A stretch of DNA of 64,000 nt from Desulfosudis oleivorans (GCA_020723325.1 DYJD01000011.1:139373-203372), one strand, 5' to 3'; counted from the stretch's first letter, positions 17,951 through 28,357 are shown. Translations and numbers: made by a program. The notes: generated from the sequence alone by a model not told the origin.

Positions 17951-20059
17951 CTAATAGCGTTCAAAATCTTCATCCCCGGCATCGGCCATGGAAAGATGCA
18001 CGCCCTTTTCCGCAACGGCTTTTTGATTGTCCTTGGCCCTGGCGGACAAAGCGGCGCGATGTGGTTCACGGCCCGATTTTTTTACGGGCTTGGAAACATT
18101 ACGGTTCGGCATGGTGATTAAAGGCCTTGCCTTGGAAGGGCTATCCGAAAGGTGTTTTACCGCCATCATGTCGATCGAAAAAAACGAGGCGGTTTCCTTC
18201 AGAATGGAAGCCTGTCCGGAAAGTTCCTCGGAAGTAGAGGCCATTTCTTCGGTGGCGGCCGCGTTCTGTTGAATGATTTGGTCCAATTGCTGAACCGCTT
18301 CGGTCACCTGCCGGATACCGTTGGCCTGTTCGGCGCTGGCGGCCTTAATTTCCTGCACCAGTTCTGCGGTTTTTTGAATGCCCGGCACAATGGTGTTCAA
18401 TAACATGCCGGCCTTTTCGGCGATTTCAACACTGGATCCGGAATGGGCGCTGATTTCCTTGGCGGCTGTCTGACTCCGTTCCGCCAGCTTGCGCACTTCC
18501 GAAGCCACCACGGCAAAACCCTTGCCGTGTTCCCCGGCCCGGGCCGCCTCAATAGCCGCGTTTAGAGCCAGCATATTGGTCTGGCGGGCGATTTCCTCAA
18601 TGATATTGATTTTTTCGGAAATGGTCTTCATGGCCTTGACGGTTTCCGCCACAGCCAGTCCGCCCTCACGGGCATCCGCCGCCGCCTTGGCGGCGATGGA
18701 TGCTGTTTCTTTGGCATTGTCCGCATTCTGCTCCACGGTGCTGTTCATTTCTTCCATGGAAGCGGAAACCTCCTCCACGGCGGCGGATTGCTCCGTGGCA
18801 CCCTGGGACAACTGCTGGCCGCCGGCGCTGATCTGCTGGCTGCCGGATTCCACTTGCTCGGCGGCCGCCTGGAGATTACGGGCAATGGCGCTTAAATCCT
18901 GAACCATTTTGTCCAGGGCTTTCATGAGCTGGTCGTTTTCAGAGCGGGCCTGAATTTTTACGGTCAAATCACCACCGGCGATTTTCTCGGCTGTAAGGGC
19001 GATCTCATTCAAGGCCTGGATCAGGCTGTTCAGATTTTCTTTAATCGTGTTGAAGTCACCTTGATAGACTGCGGTGATTTTTTCAGGCAGATTGCCTTTG
19101 GCGATTTGATCAATGTATTCGGCTGCAAAATGCAGCGGGGCGATGATCCGATCCAGAGTCTGGTTGACAGCTTTGACGATCTGTTGATAATTACCCTCGA
19201 ATTGATCCGCATCGATACGTTCGGCCAACTTACCAGCGAAGGCATGATCGGCGAGTTTAATGATTTCCCGTGTTATTTCTTTTTCTTTGCGGATATCCAG
19301 GACATATTCAAGGGCGCCGATGATGTTGCCTTGGCTATCTTTAAGGGGTGCACCGGTATAACGGATGGGAATTTCGCCGGAAGGCAGCCGAGCCAGGGTG
19401 TCGCCGGTAAAGACCCCGTTCATCTGCATGGCTTTGCTTACACGGCATTCTGCTGTGTTGCAGTGGGGCGTGTTGAACAGGTTGAAGCATTTCATTCCCT
19501 TGCATTCTTCCGGTCTTCTCCCGGCAGCCTGGGCACCGGCCGGATTCATAAAGGTGATGTTGAAATCCCGATCCACGGCCAGCACCGGCGTGGGGATATT
19601 GTTCAGATATTCCACCTTAACAGCCGAATCCGTCATGGCTTTTTGAATTTCGGTTTGATCCACTACAAATTCCAGGCCGCCGATGATGCTGCCATTTTCA
19701 TCCTTCAAGGGCACGCAGGTATAGCGGATGGGTACTTCTCCCGCGGGTAAGCGGGCCTTGGTATCGCCGATCAAAACCTGATTCTCGCGCATGGCCCGGG
19801 CCAGACGGCATTCCGGAGTGTTGCAATGGGTGGTATTGAACAGGCTGAAGCACTTCTTGCCCATGCACTCGCTAACTGATCGTCCCAGCACTTGGGCGCC
19901 GGTGGAATTTATATAGGTAATGTTCATGTTCAGATCCACGGCCACCACCGGTGTCGGGATCAGATTCAACAAGCGGCTCTCCATTCTGGCCTGGGTCAAG
20001 GCCATGCGGCATTCGTTCAAATCTTTTTTAAACAGGGTTTCCGAGATGGTTTTCAGCAT
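17951..20059 (-). CDS. Soluble chemoreceptor with two Cys/His-rich PAS domains
   Basis: The 702-residue protein has no membrane span. It begins with two PAS domains, about residues 30-145 and 150-265, each containing the pattern C-x7-H-C-x4-C ([16 protein letters not shown] and [16 protein letters not shown]). A HAMP-like linker and a standard MCP hairpin follow (tip [20 protein letters not shown]). PAS-sensed cues are usually small molecules, haem, flavin or redox state. The repeated Cys/His set suggests metal, haem or thiol redox sensing, which is inference. It ends DEDFERY, an aromatic CheR-tether-like tail. AAGGAG lies before the ATG. Location between two transmembrane receptor genes suggests a shared array. 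Confidence 0.92.
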   Translation of the reverse strand: MLKTISETLFKKDLNECRMALTQARMESRLLNLIPTPVVAVDLNMNITYINSTGAQVLGRSVSECMGKKCFSLFNTTHCNTPECRLARAMRENQVLIGDTKARLPAGEVPIRYTCVPLKDENGSIIGGLEFVVDQTEIQKAMTDSAVKVEYLNNIPTPVLAVDRDFNITFMNPAGAQAAGRRPEECKGMKCFNLFNTPHCNTAECRVSKAMQMNGVFTGDTLARLPSGEIPIRYTGAPLKDSQGNIIGALEYVLDIRKEKEITREIIKLADHAFAGKLAERIDADQFEGNYQQIVKAVNQTLDRIIAPLHFAAEYIDQIAKGNLPEKITAVYQGDFNTIKENLNSLIQALNEIALTAEKIAGGDLTVKIQARSENDQLMKALDKMVQDLSAIARNLQAAAEQVESGSQQISAGGQQLSQGATEQSAAVEEVSASMEEMNSTVEQNADNAKETASIAAKAAADAREGGLAVAETVKAMKTISEKINIIEEIARQTNMLALNAAIEAARAGEHGKGFAVVASEVRKLAERSQTAAKEISAHSGSSVEIAEKAGMLLNTIVPGIQKTAELVQEIKAASAEQANGIRQVTEAVQQLDQIIQQNAAATEEMASTSEELSGQASILKETASFFSIDMMAVKHLSDSPSKARPLITMPNRNVSKPVKKSGREPHRAALSARAKDNQKAVAEKGVHLSMADAGDEDFERY

Positions 20060-20081
20060 AATAAGTTCTCCTTAATGAAGA

Positions 20082-22523
20082 TTAATACTGTTCAAAATGT
20101 TCATCTTCCTTTTCATTTACCCTGAAATCAAAACCCCGGGAACCAACACCGGCTGATTTGGACTTGATTCCATGACCGGATGGCTCGGATAATGAATCAG
20201 GCAGTTCCTTGGCCCGGCTTTTCATTTGGGTAAGCCGGGAGGTGCCGTGGGACCGATGACCGTTGACCTTGAAAAAACCCGAGGCTTCGTTGAGTTTCTG
20301 CGCCTGGGTGGAAAGTTCCTCGCTGGTGGAAGCCAGTTCTTCCGTAGCCGCTGCGTTTTGCTGGATCACCTGGTCCAGTTGCTGCACCGCCTGGGTGACC
20401 TGATGAATTCCGCTGGACTGCTCCGCACTGGCGGCATTGATTTCCTGGATCAGGTCAGCGGTTTTCTGAATGCCCGGCACGATCTGTTCCAGCAGCTTGC
20501 CGGCTTTTTCCGAAATTTGCACACTGGAAACGGATTGGTGGCTGATTTCCTTGGCCGCGGCCTGACTGCGTTCCGCCAGTTTGCGCACTTCCGAAGCCAC
20601 CACGGCAAAGCCTTTGCCGTGCTCGCCGGCCCGGGCGGCCTCAATGGCCGCGTTGAGAGCCAGCATGTTGGTCTGGCGTGAAATTTCCTCGATGATGCTG
20701 ATTTTTTCAGATATGTTTTTCATGGCCGCCACGGTTTCCGCCACGGCCCGGCCGCCTTCCTGGGCGTCCAGGGCCGCTTTCTGGGCGATGACGGCGGTTT
20801 CCTTGGCATTGTCGGCGTTCTGTTGAACCGTGGCCGACATCTGTTCCATGGAGCTGGAAACCTGTTCCACACTGGCGGACTGTTCCGTGGCCCCCTGGGA
20901 CATCTGCTGGGCGCTGGAATTGATTTGCCCGCTGCCGGCCGCCACCTGTTCAGAGGCACTCTGGATATTCACGGCGATTTCCGTGAGATCCCGCACCATT
21001 TTTTCCATGGCCTGCATGAGCTCATCCCGTTCCGAGCGGCGATGAACCTCGATTTCCAGATTGCCGTCGGCAATTTGGATCGCCAGGTGGGTGACGTTTT
21101 TCATGGAATCGATCAGGCTATTGAGATTGTTTTTGATCTCGTTGAAATCACCTTTGTATTCCTCCTTGATTTTCTCAGGGATGTCGCCCTTGGCGATACG
21201 TTCCATATATTCCGCAGTGACATTGATGGGCGCAACAAAGGCATGAATGATGCCGTTCAAGCCGCTGATCAGGTCGGACCACCCGCCGGCAAACCCCTGG
21301 GCATTGCCGCGTACATCCAGCTTGCCGTCCTGCACGGATCGGATAATACCATTGATTTCCGATAAAATGGCATTGATCCGCAAGACCATCTGCTTCATGG
21401 CTTCCAGCAATTGTCCCACTTCGTCGGTGCTCGAGGATTGGATGGAGAGATTCAGATTGCCCTTGGCCAATTCGTCGGCAATGTGCACAGCCTGGTTCAT
21501 GGCCTTGGACAGGGAGCGCGCATATACAAAAGATAGCATTGCGCTCACGAGCAGACTGACCAGGAAAATACAGACAATGGTCCAGGTGATCTCGGTTTTG
21601 GTGCCTTGGGCATGGGTGACGGCATTCTTTTTGCCCGCATCCACATGTTCTTCCATGACTCTTTCAATGCTCTGATTCACACCGCTGGTGAGGCCCAGCA
21701 TGGCCGTGTGAAGAGCGCTTTCTGTTTGAAACAGGTCCCGGGCCTGCACTAAGGCAGAGTGGATTTGTTTGTGTAAGGTTTCAATGTTGGCCGCGGCTTT
21801 TTCCAGTTGGCTTTCGCCCCTTACAAGCTGCTGCCAGTTTTCGAGGCCTGCGGCGGTTTCTTTAAACCGTGTTTCCATTATCTCAAAATGCTGGGGGGTG
21901 GGTTCAGCCATAAAATCGTGGACCCCGATCAGCAGCTTATAAGTTAGGGCAATGATCTCTTCGTTTATGGTCATGTCGATCTGGCCCCATTTGACGATTT
22001 CATCCAAATTACGGGTGTTCTGGGCCTTTCCCCTGGCCGGATCGATAATGGTTTTCATCACCTTTTCAAGCTGGGTGAAGATATCGGTAACATCCTTGTC
22101 AAGGGTGGTTTTCAGGCTTTGGATTTCATCATTGTGTTTGCGGAATTCCGCCATTTTTTGACTAATTCCGGCAAGGGCCTGCTCCATCTTGGCAGCTTCT
22201 TCCAGGATTTCGTTTTTATTCTGAATGATCTTGCGCCAATTTTTCAAACCCGTATCCGCTGTTTTCAGAGCCTCTTCATAGATCTGATAGGTTTCCCGGC
22301 CCGGAGCGCCTTTGACCATTTCAATGGCGGTGGTTAATTTCAAAAAATTCTGGACCACATTCTCATTCATCTCCTCATCCACGTCGGACCAATCCATGAA
22401 CGTTTTAAAATCCGAAAAGACTTCGGTGAGCCCTAGATATCCTGCGCCGCCCACCACAGCCATGAAAGTCAGGGTTACGGTCATGAGCAGCAACTGTTTG
22501 GTCATCAGTTTCAAGTTTTTCAT
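20082..22523 (-). CDS. Transmembrane methyl-accepting chemotaxis protein
   Basis: The 813-residue receptor has a short cytosolic N-terminus, a first span near residues 11-30, a long helical periplasmic region of about 290 residues, a second span near 315-335 ([20 protein letters not shown]), HAMP units and a signalling hairpin (tip [20 protein letters not shown]). The periplasmic region looks like a double four-helix bundle; I cannot name the ligand. The C-terminus EDEHFEQY again fits the CheR-tether pattern. AAGGAGG stands before the ATG. It is the first receptor after cheA, from which a hairpin-forming repeat separates it. Confidence 0.93.
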   Translation of the reverse strand: MKNLKLMTKQLLLMTVTLTFMAVVGGAGYLGLTEVFSDFKTFMDWSDVDEEMNENVVQNFLKLTTAIEMVKGAPGRETYQIYEEALKTADTGLKNWRKIIQNKNEILEEAAKMEQALAGISQKMAEFRKHNDEIQSLKTTLDKDVTDIFTQLEKVMKTIIDPARGKAQNTRNLDEIVKWGQIDMTINEEIIALTYKLLIGVHDFMAEPTPQHFEIMETRFKETAAGLENWQQLVRGESQLEKAAANIETLHKQIHSALVQARDLFQTESALHTAMLGLTSGVNQSIERVMEEHVDAGKKNAVTHAQGTKTEITWTIVCIFLVSLLVSAMLSFVYARSLSKAMNQAVHIADELAKGNLNLSIQSSSTDEVGQLLEAMKQMVLRINAILSEINGIIRSVQDGKLDVRGNAQGFAGGWSDLISGLNGIIHAFVAPINVTAEYMERIAKGDIPEKIKEEYKGDFNEIKNNLNSLIDSMKNVTHLAIQIADGNLEIEVHRRSERDELMQAMEKMVRDLTEIAVNIQSASEQVAAGSGQINSSAQQMSQGATEQSASVEQVSSSMEQMSATVQQNADNAKETAVIAQKAALDAQEGGRAVAETVAAMKNISEKISIIEEISRQTNMLALNAAIEAARAGEHGKGFAVVASEVRKLAERSQAAAKEISHQSVSSVQISEKAGKLLEQIVPGIQKTADLIQEINAASAEQSSGIHQVTQAVQQLDQVIQQNAAATEELASTSEELSTQAQKLNEASGFFKVNGHRSHGTSRLTQMKSRAKELPDSLSEPSGHGIKSKSAGVGSRGFDFRVNEKEDEHFEQY

Positions 22524-22661
22524 TTTTTCGCCTCCTTAAGTTACAAATGGCCGTCCATGGTGTGCGAAACAATTGTCTGTTTGGAAACGACTAAAGGCTG
22601 TTCTATAAATTCGGGATTTGGAAAACGTACAATCGAGATTTGAAGATCAGGACTCATGAAA

Positions 22662-22751
22662 TAGAAGTCAGAAGCCGGAAGTCAGAATAAAAATGGGGAT
22701 AAAATCGAAAGATTCTGTCTCCTGACTTCTGACTTCTGTATTTTGACTTCT
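22662..22751. repeat. GAAGTCA/TGACTTC heptamer repeat forming a hairpin
   Basis: Two degenerate GAAGTCAGAAG-type units at about 22663-22686 face TGACTTCTGACTTCTG at 22722-22738 and TGACTTC at 22744-22750. The opposed arms can pair into a long stem. It lies just after the cheA stop (minus strand) and could attenuate transcription into the receptor genes. The rest of the 233-base cheA-receptor gap shows no gene. Confidence 0.6.
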
Positions 22752-22756
22752 CTCTT

Positions 22757-24850
22757 TCACTTTCCAGCCGCAATCAGCTCCTCCTCTTCCTGATCGGCCT
22801 TGCGCACCAGTTCGGGAATATCCAGAATCAAAGCCACGGTACCGTCGCCCATGATGGTGGCGCCGGAGACTCCTTCAGCGTTCTGGTAGACTTTTCCCAG
22901 GGATTTGATCACGGTCTGGTGATCGCCGATGATGTGATCCACCACAATGCCCACCCGCAGGTCTTCCACTTGAACAATGGCGATATGTTCGATTTCCGGA
23001 GCAATGCCCGGCAAGTCGAAAAATTCCCGCAGCCGGATGAACGGCACCAATTCCCCCCGGACCGGAATCATGTTGCGGCCGTGGGTGGTGCGGGCTTGTG
23101 CCTGGGTGAGTTCCACACATTCCTCGATCATGGACAGGGGCAGGACGAAGAAGTTGGCGTCCACCTTCACCAGCAGGCCGTCGATGATGGCCAGGGTCAG
23201 GGGCAGGGAAAGCCGGATGGTGGTGCCCAGGTCTTTTTTACTGCTGATCTCAACGCCGCCCCCCAGGGAATCGATCTCCCTTTTGACCACATCCATGCCC
23301 ACGCCGCGGCCGGAAACGTTGGTGACTTGCTCGGCGGTGGAAAAACCCGGCGCAAAAATCAGGGCCTGGATTTCCTTTTCCGACAGCTTGGCATCCGGAG
23401 CCATCAGCCCCTTTTCAATTGATTTTTCCCGGATCAAGACCGGGTCCAGGCCCTTGCCGTCATCCTGGATGGTAATGATCACCTCGGCACCCTGATGGGC
23501 GGCGCTGAGACGGATCATGCCCGTGGCCGGCTTGCCCTTGGCGCTGCGCTGGTCTGGAGGTTCAATGCCGTGATCGATGCAGTTGCGGATCAGGTGCACC
23601 AGGGGGTCGTTCAAGCGTTCAATCACGGTTTTATCCAGTTCGGTCTCGGCCCCTTCAGTGACCAGTTCGATTTCCTTGCCCAATGTATCGGCCAGATCCC
23701 GCACCAGCCGTTTGAACTTACTGAAAGTGGTGCCGATGGGCAGCATGCGGATATTCAGCACCACATCCCGTAACTCCGCTGTCAGTCGTTCCACTTCCTC
23801 CACTGGTCCGGCCAATTCCATGTCGCTGATGTTTTGGGCCACCTGGGAAAGGCGGGCCTGGGTAATGACCAGTTCGCCCACCAGATTGACCAAATGGTCG
23901 AGTTTTTCCGAAGGCACCCGAATGGTGGCGGCCTTGGCAGCCGCGCGGCGCTGATCGATGATTTTCTGCTCTTTCAGGGCCGAAGCGATTTTATCCGGGG
24001 AAACCTTGCCGGACTTGACCAGCAGCTCGCCGATCTTTTTGCGGCCCCCCATGACTTCCTCGATGTCTCCGGGGGCCACGTCGCCTCTTTCCACCAGAAT
24101 TTCCCCCAGCAACGGTACTGGTGAATCCAAATCATAGGTTTCGGCTGCTTCAATGGGGGCGATGGTGATCCGGCAAAAATCCTGCACAAAAATAAAGACA
24201 TCTCTAATGGCATTCTCATCATGGCGGGTTGTCAGGGTAATATCCCAGGCAGGATAGCTTTGTTCCTGTTGTTGTGCGGCGGAAATTTTTTCAGTCTGGG
24301 GAACCACCTGGCAATCCCCCAGGCTGCATAATTCATTTAAAATATCCGCCGGATCCACCCCGGAATTCCCGAAATCCGGCAGGGGCGCAAAACGGATGCG
24401 ATACACTTGTTCAACACCGCCGGCGTCTTCCTTGATGCTTTTTCTCTCTTTTTCACCCGGACGACTGCGTGTGGCTGCTTCCAGGCCCCGGATGATTTGT
24501 TCCGCCGCAGTTTGGTCCACGGGGCTGCCGGTCTCGGCGCTTTGCAGCAAGGTCTGAATATGGTCACGGGACAACAGGATCAGATCAATCATCGCCTTAT
24601 TCACCGTTACGGTACCGGAACGGACTTTATCCAGTGCGGTTTCCACATGATGGGAAAAGGCGGCGATCTCATCAAAACCGAACATGCTGCCGGACCCTTT
24701 AATGGTATGCATGGCTCGAAACAGCTTGTTGACGTTCTCCTGGTCGTTGGGCTGTGCTTCAAGTTCCAGCACGGTCTGTTCTATTTCAGCCAACAGTTCG
24801 TCCGCTTCCTGCCGAAAGGTGTCGATGAATTGGGTGGTTTGATTTGTCAT
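22757..24850 (-). CDS. cheA: Chemotaxis histidine kinase CheA
   Basis: The 697-residue kinase has an N-terminal HPt domain (His48 in MHTIKGSGSMFGF), a dimerisation helix pair near 305-370 (HLVNLVGELVITQARL), an HATPase domain (N-box VHLIRNCIDHGIEPP; GRGVGMDVVKREID) and a C-terminal CheW-like domain (MIPVRGELVPFIRL). Residues 245-298 hold two repeated helix-turn units (LGEILVERGDV and IGELLVKSGKV), like the N-terminal region of GspE ATPases, in place of a typical P2 domain. It phosphorylates CheY-type and CheB receivers; candidates are the regulator at 7110 and CheB. No CheY gene lies inside the cluster itself. Only a weak ribosome site (AGGT) precedes the ATG. Confidence 0.95.
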   Translation of the reverse strand: MTNQTTQFIDTFRQEADELLAEIEQTVLELEAQPNDQENVNKLFRAMHTIKGSGSMFGFDEIAAFSHHVETALDKVRSGTVTVNKAMIDLILLSRDHIQTLLQSAETGSPVDQTAAEQIIRGLEAATRSRPGEKERKSIKEDAGGVEQVYRIRFAPLPDFGNSGVDPADILNELCSLGDCQVVPQTEKISAAQQQEQSYPAWDITLTTRHDENAIRDVFIFVQDFCRITIAPIEAAETYDLDSPVPLLGEILVERGDVAPGDIEEVMGGRKKIGELLVKSGKVSPDKIASALKEQKIIDQRRAAAKAATIRVPSEKLDHLVNLVGELVITQARLSQVAQNISDMELAGPVEEVERLTAELRDVVLNIRMLPIGTTFSKFKRLVRDLADTLGKEIELVTEGAETELDKTVIERLNDPLVHLIRNCIDHGIEPPDQRSAKGKPATGMIRLSAAHQGAEVIITIQDDGKGLDPVLIREKSIEKGLMAPDAKLSEKEIQALIFAPGFSTAEQVTNVSGRGVGMDVVKREIDSLGGGVEISSKKDLGTTIRLSLPLTLAIIDGLLVKVDANFFVLPLSMIEECVELTQAQARTTHGRNMIPVRGELVPFIRLREFFDLPGIAPEIEHIAIVQVEDLRVGIVVDHIIGDHQTVIKSLGKVYQNAEGVSGATIMGDGTVALILDIPELVRKADQEEEELIAAGK

Positions 24851-24883
24851 GGGAAGACCTGCCTATAGCGAACGTTTAGAGGT

Positions 24884-26053
24884 TTACGATTGGCGGCTGC
24901 GGAGGGGTAGCTTGAGCGTGAAGGTGGTGCCCTGCCCCACGCATGATTCAACCAGAATCCGGCCGCCATAGGATTCAATCATTTCCTTTGTGGACGCTAA
25001 ACCCAAGCCGGTGCCGGTGGGCCGGCCATCCTGGGCCGAGAGCGGCTTGGTGGTAAAAAATGGTTCAAAAATCTTCGCTTTGGTTTCTTCCGGAATACCG
25101 CTACCGGTATCGCTGATGTCGATGCGGATGGCTTTTTCATCACTGGTCGTCTTAATGGTCAAGCATTTCTCGTTGGCATCATACATGGCATCAACAGCAT
25201 TTTTCAGCAAATTGGCGATGATCTGGCAAAAATGGGAATACACTCCGGCGTACAAGGGTACCGGCTTGAGCTTCAGTTCTGATTGAACTTTGTATTTGAA
25301 AAAAGAATTTCCTTGCATCAATTCCACTTGCTCTTTGATTACCTTGTTCATATCCAGCAAGGTTACTTCCTGTTGACTCTGACTGTGGCAGGTCGTGAGA
25401 AAAGTGGCGATCATTTCCTGCATTTGTTCAGCGGCCTTGTGCAGCATGGCCACGTCCTCATTGTCCGGATAGCTCATCTCGATGAGTTCGGTATAACCCA
25501 TGATGGCCTGCAAGGGGTTTTTCAGGTTGTGAACAATCCCGGCCGTATTCTTACCGATGGCCGCCATTTGGGCTGCCTCCAGCAACTGTTCGGTGCGTTT
25601 TTTGACCTGCTCGTTCAAGGTGGCGTTCATCTGCTCCAATTTGTCTTCCACGGATTTCAGGCGCTGGAACACGCGGATTTTGGCGAGCAGTTCCTCTTTC
25701 TCAAAAGGTTTTCCAATATAGTCGTCCACACCGACTTCATAGCCCTTCAAGCGTTCTTTCAACTGGCTTTCGCTGGAAACCATGATGATTTTAATAAAGC
25801 CGAGGCTGCGATCGGAACGAATTTTTTTGCAAACCGCATAGCCGTCCATACCGGTCATGACCACATCCAGCAAGACCACATCCGGCTTGTAATTTTTTAT
25901 GATTTTAAGGGCTTCTTCACCGCTATGGGCTATTTTAAGGGTGAATTCGTTTTCCAGGGCTTTGGAAATGAAATTGGCAATGGAAATGGAATCGTCTACA
26001 ATTAAAACCTTGCCGGGAACGGCTCCGTCTTGTTCATTCAGCAAATGATTCAC
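24884..26053 (-). CDS. Receiver-histidine kinase hybrid
   Basis: The 389-residue protein begins with a receiver domain (VLIVDDSISIA; acceptor Asp63; Lys-Pro at GKPFEKEELL), then a coiled coil (about 130-165) and a kinase core. The phospho-histidine box is HNLKNPLQA (His175), an unusual variant of HELRNPL. The ATP-binding lid reads NLLKNAVDAM, DTGSGIP and GTGLGLA. There is no membrane span, so it is a cytosolic kinase whose input is another kinase through its receiver. The start is a GTG; AGGAGG lies 13 bases upstream, somewhat far. It is 34 bases from cheA and 17 from the HEAT-receiver gene, so the three are probably one relay. Confidence 0.88.
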   Translation of the reverse strand: MNHLLNEQDGAVPGKVLIVDDSISIANFISKALENEFTLKIAHSGEEALKIIKNYKPDVVLLDVVMTGMDGYAVCKKIRSDRSLGFIKIIMVSSESQLKERLKGYEVGVDDYIGKPFEKEELLAKIRVFQRLKSVEDKLEQMNATLNEQVKKRTEQLLEAAQMAAIGKNTAGIVHNLKNPLQAIMGYTELIEMSYPDNEDVAMLHKAAEQMQEMIATFLTTCHSQSQQEVTLLDMNKVIKEQVELMQGNSFFKYKVQSELKLKPVPLYAGVYSHFCQIIANLLKNAVDAMYDANEKCLTIKTTSDEKAIRIDISDTGSGIPEETKAKIFEPFFTTKPLSAQDGRPTGTGLGLASTKEMIESYGGRILVESCVGQGTTFTLKLPLRSRQS

Positions 26054-26070
26054 AGCAGATCGCCCGCCTC

Positions 26071-27666
26071 CTATTTATCCAAGGTAATGTATCTGCCGAT
26101 GGTTGCTTTCAGTTGCTCGGCGGTGAAGGGTTTGTTGATAAAACCGTTTACGCCGACTTTTTCAGCCAGGCGTTTCTGGGAAGCATCGGATTCGGTGGTG
26201 ATCATGATGATTGGGATCTGCTGGAAATGCACCTGGGCCCGGGCTTGTCTGGTAAATTCGATGCCGTCCATGATGGGCATGTTCATATCGGTTAAAATCA
26301 TGGTAAAAGAGTCATCAGCCTTTATCAGATCCAGGCCCTCCTTGCCGTTGAGGGCCGTGGTCACCTCAAATCCCATTCCTGTCAGGGCGGTTCGATAAAA
26401 AGCCAGCATGGCTTTGGAATCGTCTGCTGCTAAAATTTTCCGTCCGGGTGCGGCAGTGGAATAGGCCGACAACTGTTCGGCTGCCGCGGCTGCGCCGGCA
26501 TGGGGCATGCTTTTTAGTTTTTCACGAAAAGCCGCCACCAATACAGGATCTTTTGAAGCTGCTATGCATTCCAGCAAGGCTTTGGCCAGGGCCGGCTCCG
26601 GATAGAGGGCCTCAAAAATAGCAAAGGCCCGGGCCGTAACAATCGCCTCAAGGACCAGCCGGGCCTGGGCCACGCCGGAATGGAGAGTTTCCGTTATCTT
26701 TTTGATCACCCCTGGATTGATCTGGTTTTCCAAGGCGGTCAATACCGCTGTCAGCAACAGGGGGTCTTTTTCCCCAAGACCATCCAGTAAAAATACAATG
26801 CCTTTCATAAAAGGAATATTACCCAGGGCCTCATAAACCGCGTAGCGTACATTGGGGTCCTTGAGCAAGCCGCGATCGGCCGCTGAAATCAGGATCTCAC
26901 CACCGCTTTTATCACGGATTTGACCGATCACATTGGCGGCCATGATCATCATGTCCACATCTTTCCCCTCAAACACATGGGCAATGAGCGGCAGAACCTC
27001 TTTGCCACGCTCGATCAAGACGCGATGGATCAACTGGCGGCCGGCGGGATTGCGATAGTGCAGTTTGGACGCCAGGAATTCATGGGCTTGAACGGCTGTC
27101 AGGCGGCCGAGAGTTTCAATGGCGGCACCGGTTTTCAAATCGCAGACCATATAACTTTCGTCGCTCTCCCCCTGCTGGATGATCTGGATCAACCGTGCGA
27201 TGCTCTCTGTATCATTGTAATGACTGAGCATTTCAATGGCCGTGGCGGATATCACATCATCCGGAAAATCAATCAACTGTCTGAATATTCCAAGGAATTC
27301 CGGCGCCTGGATCTGGGACATGGCCAGCAGCAGTTCATTGATCAGACGACTGTTGCTTGCCAATATCTTCATCAGCAACGGAATGGATTTTTGAATTTTT
27401 TTTTGGCCGCAGATTTGAATGCAAAGTTTCTGAATCTCCGCTTGTTCATGTTGCAGACCGGCCACCGCCTCGTTCTCATGGGCGGCTAAAATTTCCCGCA
27501 AGGTCATACCGACCATATAATCCACGGCATTGTCTTCTAAGGGATTGAGATAAAGCTCATACAACTCAGGTAGTATTTCAGAGGGCTGACTGCTTTTGGC
27601 TTGTTCCAGGGCCTGAATTTGCTCCATCAAGTCTTTGCGCCGAAAATCTTGTAAAATGTTTTTCAT
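26071..27666 (-). CDS. HEAT-repeat protein with C-terminal receiver domain
   Basis: From the ATG at 27666 the product has 531 residues. The first 400 are alpha-helical repeats of the HEAT/PBS-lyase type (for example GVIKKITETLHSGV and SATAIEMLSHYNDTESIARL), a scaffold for protein contacts. The last 120 form a receiver domain (ILAADDSKAMLAFYRTAL; acceptor Asp in LTDMNMPIMDG; Lys-Pro in FINKPFTAEQL). The ATG at 27672 is only 3 bases from the GAGG site, so the second ATG is preferred. It is the first gene of the minus-strand chemotaxis cluster. Its partner is not evident; phospho-dependent scaffolding of CheA or the adjacent hybrid kinase is an inference. Confidence 0.85.
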   Translation of the reverse strand: MKNILQDFRRKDLMEQIQALEQAKSSQPSEILPELYELYLNPLEDNAVDYMVGMTLREILAAHENEAVAGLQHEQAEIQKLCIQICGQKKIQKSIPLLMKILASNSRLINELLLAMSQIQAPEFLGIFRQLIDFPDDVISATAIEMLSHYNDTESIARLIQIIQQGESDESYMVCDLKTGAAIETLGRLTAVQAHEFLASKLHYRNPAGRQLIHRVLIERGKEVLPLIAHVFEGKDVDMMIMAANVIGQIRDKSGGEILISAADRGLLKDPNVRYAVYEALGNIPFMKGIVFLLDGLGEKDPLLLTAVLTALENQINPGVIKKITETLHSGVAQARLVLEAIVTARAFAIFEALYPEPALAKALLECIAASKDPVLVAAFREKLKSMPHAGAAAAAEQLSAYSTAAPGRKILAADDSKAMLAFYRTALTGMGFEVTTALNGKEGLDLIKADDSFTMILTDMNMPIMDGIEFTRQARAQVHFQQIPIIMITTESDASQKRLAEKVGVNGFINKPFTAEQLKATIGRYITLDK

Positions 27667-28030
27667 TCGCATTCACCTCAGTTCCCATTTGATACGCCCT
27701 GCTTTTTCCAATGAGCGCTGGATTTCCATGTGCAGCATCATAAGCCGAAAACAGATTCAAGAAGCTGGGGCTTGGGTGCGCCGGCCGGCGCGTTCTGTTT
27801 GCTGCAGAGAGCGTTTGTCCTGTTCGATCAAGCTTGTCCGGAAATCTCCAAACAAGCCGGTTGCCGTTTATATTGTAAAGCTGAAAAAAATGAATACCCG
27901 GTGGTAAAGTGTTTCAGATGGCCGGGAAAGGCCTTGGGCAAAAATGATAATTTTCTTTTCCGTCTTATAGCAGGAATCATCCTAAAAAAAAAGAAAAAAT
28001 ATCGCATTGAGATTTTTCGGCAATAGGTAT
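27667..28030. other. Divergent intergenic region between chemotaxis cluster and Kor/Hdr operon
   Basis: About 360 bases separate two divergent operons, so promoters for both are expected here. I saw no gene, no convincing sigma-28 or sigma-54 site and no riboswitch-like fold. The last 70 bases before korD are A-rich. Confidence 0.5.
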
Positions 28031-28357
28031 ATGGATCAACATTTCAAGACAAACCGGATCGGCAATGTAGGCGTAATGAAGGATGGGGTTATGAAATACT
28101 GGCGGGTGCCGCTGGATGCGGATGAAATCAAGGTTGTGCGCGGTGTGGTTCATATCATTGAAGACCGCTGCAAAGGCTGCGGTTATTGCATTGAATACTG
28201 CCCCCAGGGTGTGATCGAATTTTCCAAAAAATTCAACGCCAAGGGCTATCACCCACCGGTGGTCAAGGCCGACACATGCCTGAATTGCCATTATTGTGAA
28301 AATCTGTGCCCGGAATTTGCCATATTTTCAGTGGAAAAAACTGAAAGGAGCCTATGA
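28031..28357 (+). CDS. korD: 2-oxoacid:ferredoxin oxidoreductase, ferredoxin (delta) subunit
   Basis: The 108-residue protein carries two [4Fe-4S] motifs, CKGCGYCIEYCP and CLNCHYCENLCP, typical of the delta subunit that passes electrons from the thiamine enzyme to ferredoxin. The frame opens at a TTG at 28007. The ATG at 28031 is chosen because it starts the recognisable protein (MDQHFKTNRIGNV), although the ribosome site (ATAGGT) is weak. The stop overlaps korA by four bases (ATGA). Gene order delta-alpha-beta-gamma matches the Kor/Vor class. Which 2-oxoacid is used is not resolved; 2-oxoglutarate or branched-chain and aryl 2-oxoacids are possible. Confidence 0.9.
   Translation: MDQHFKTNRIGNVGVMKDGVMKYWRVPLDADEIKVVRGVVHIIEDRCKGCGYCIEYCPQGVIEFSKKFNAKGYHPPVVKADTCLNCHYCENLCPEFAIFSVEKTERSL

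Noticed and set aside
17951-20059. c-type haem binding in the PAS receptor
   Set aside because: No CxxCH motif is present and the protein has no signal peptide; other metal or redox binding remains possible.
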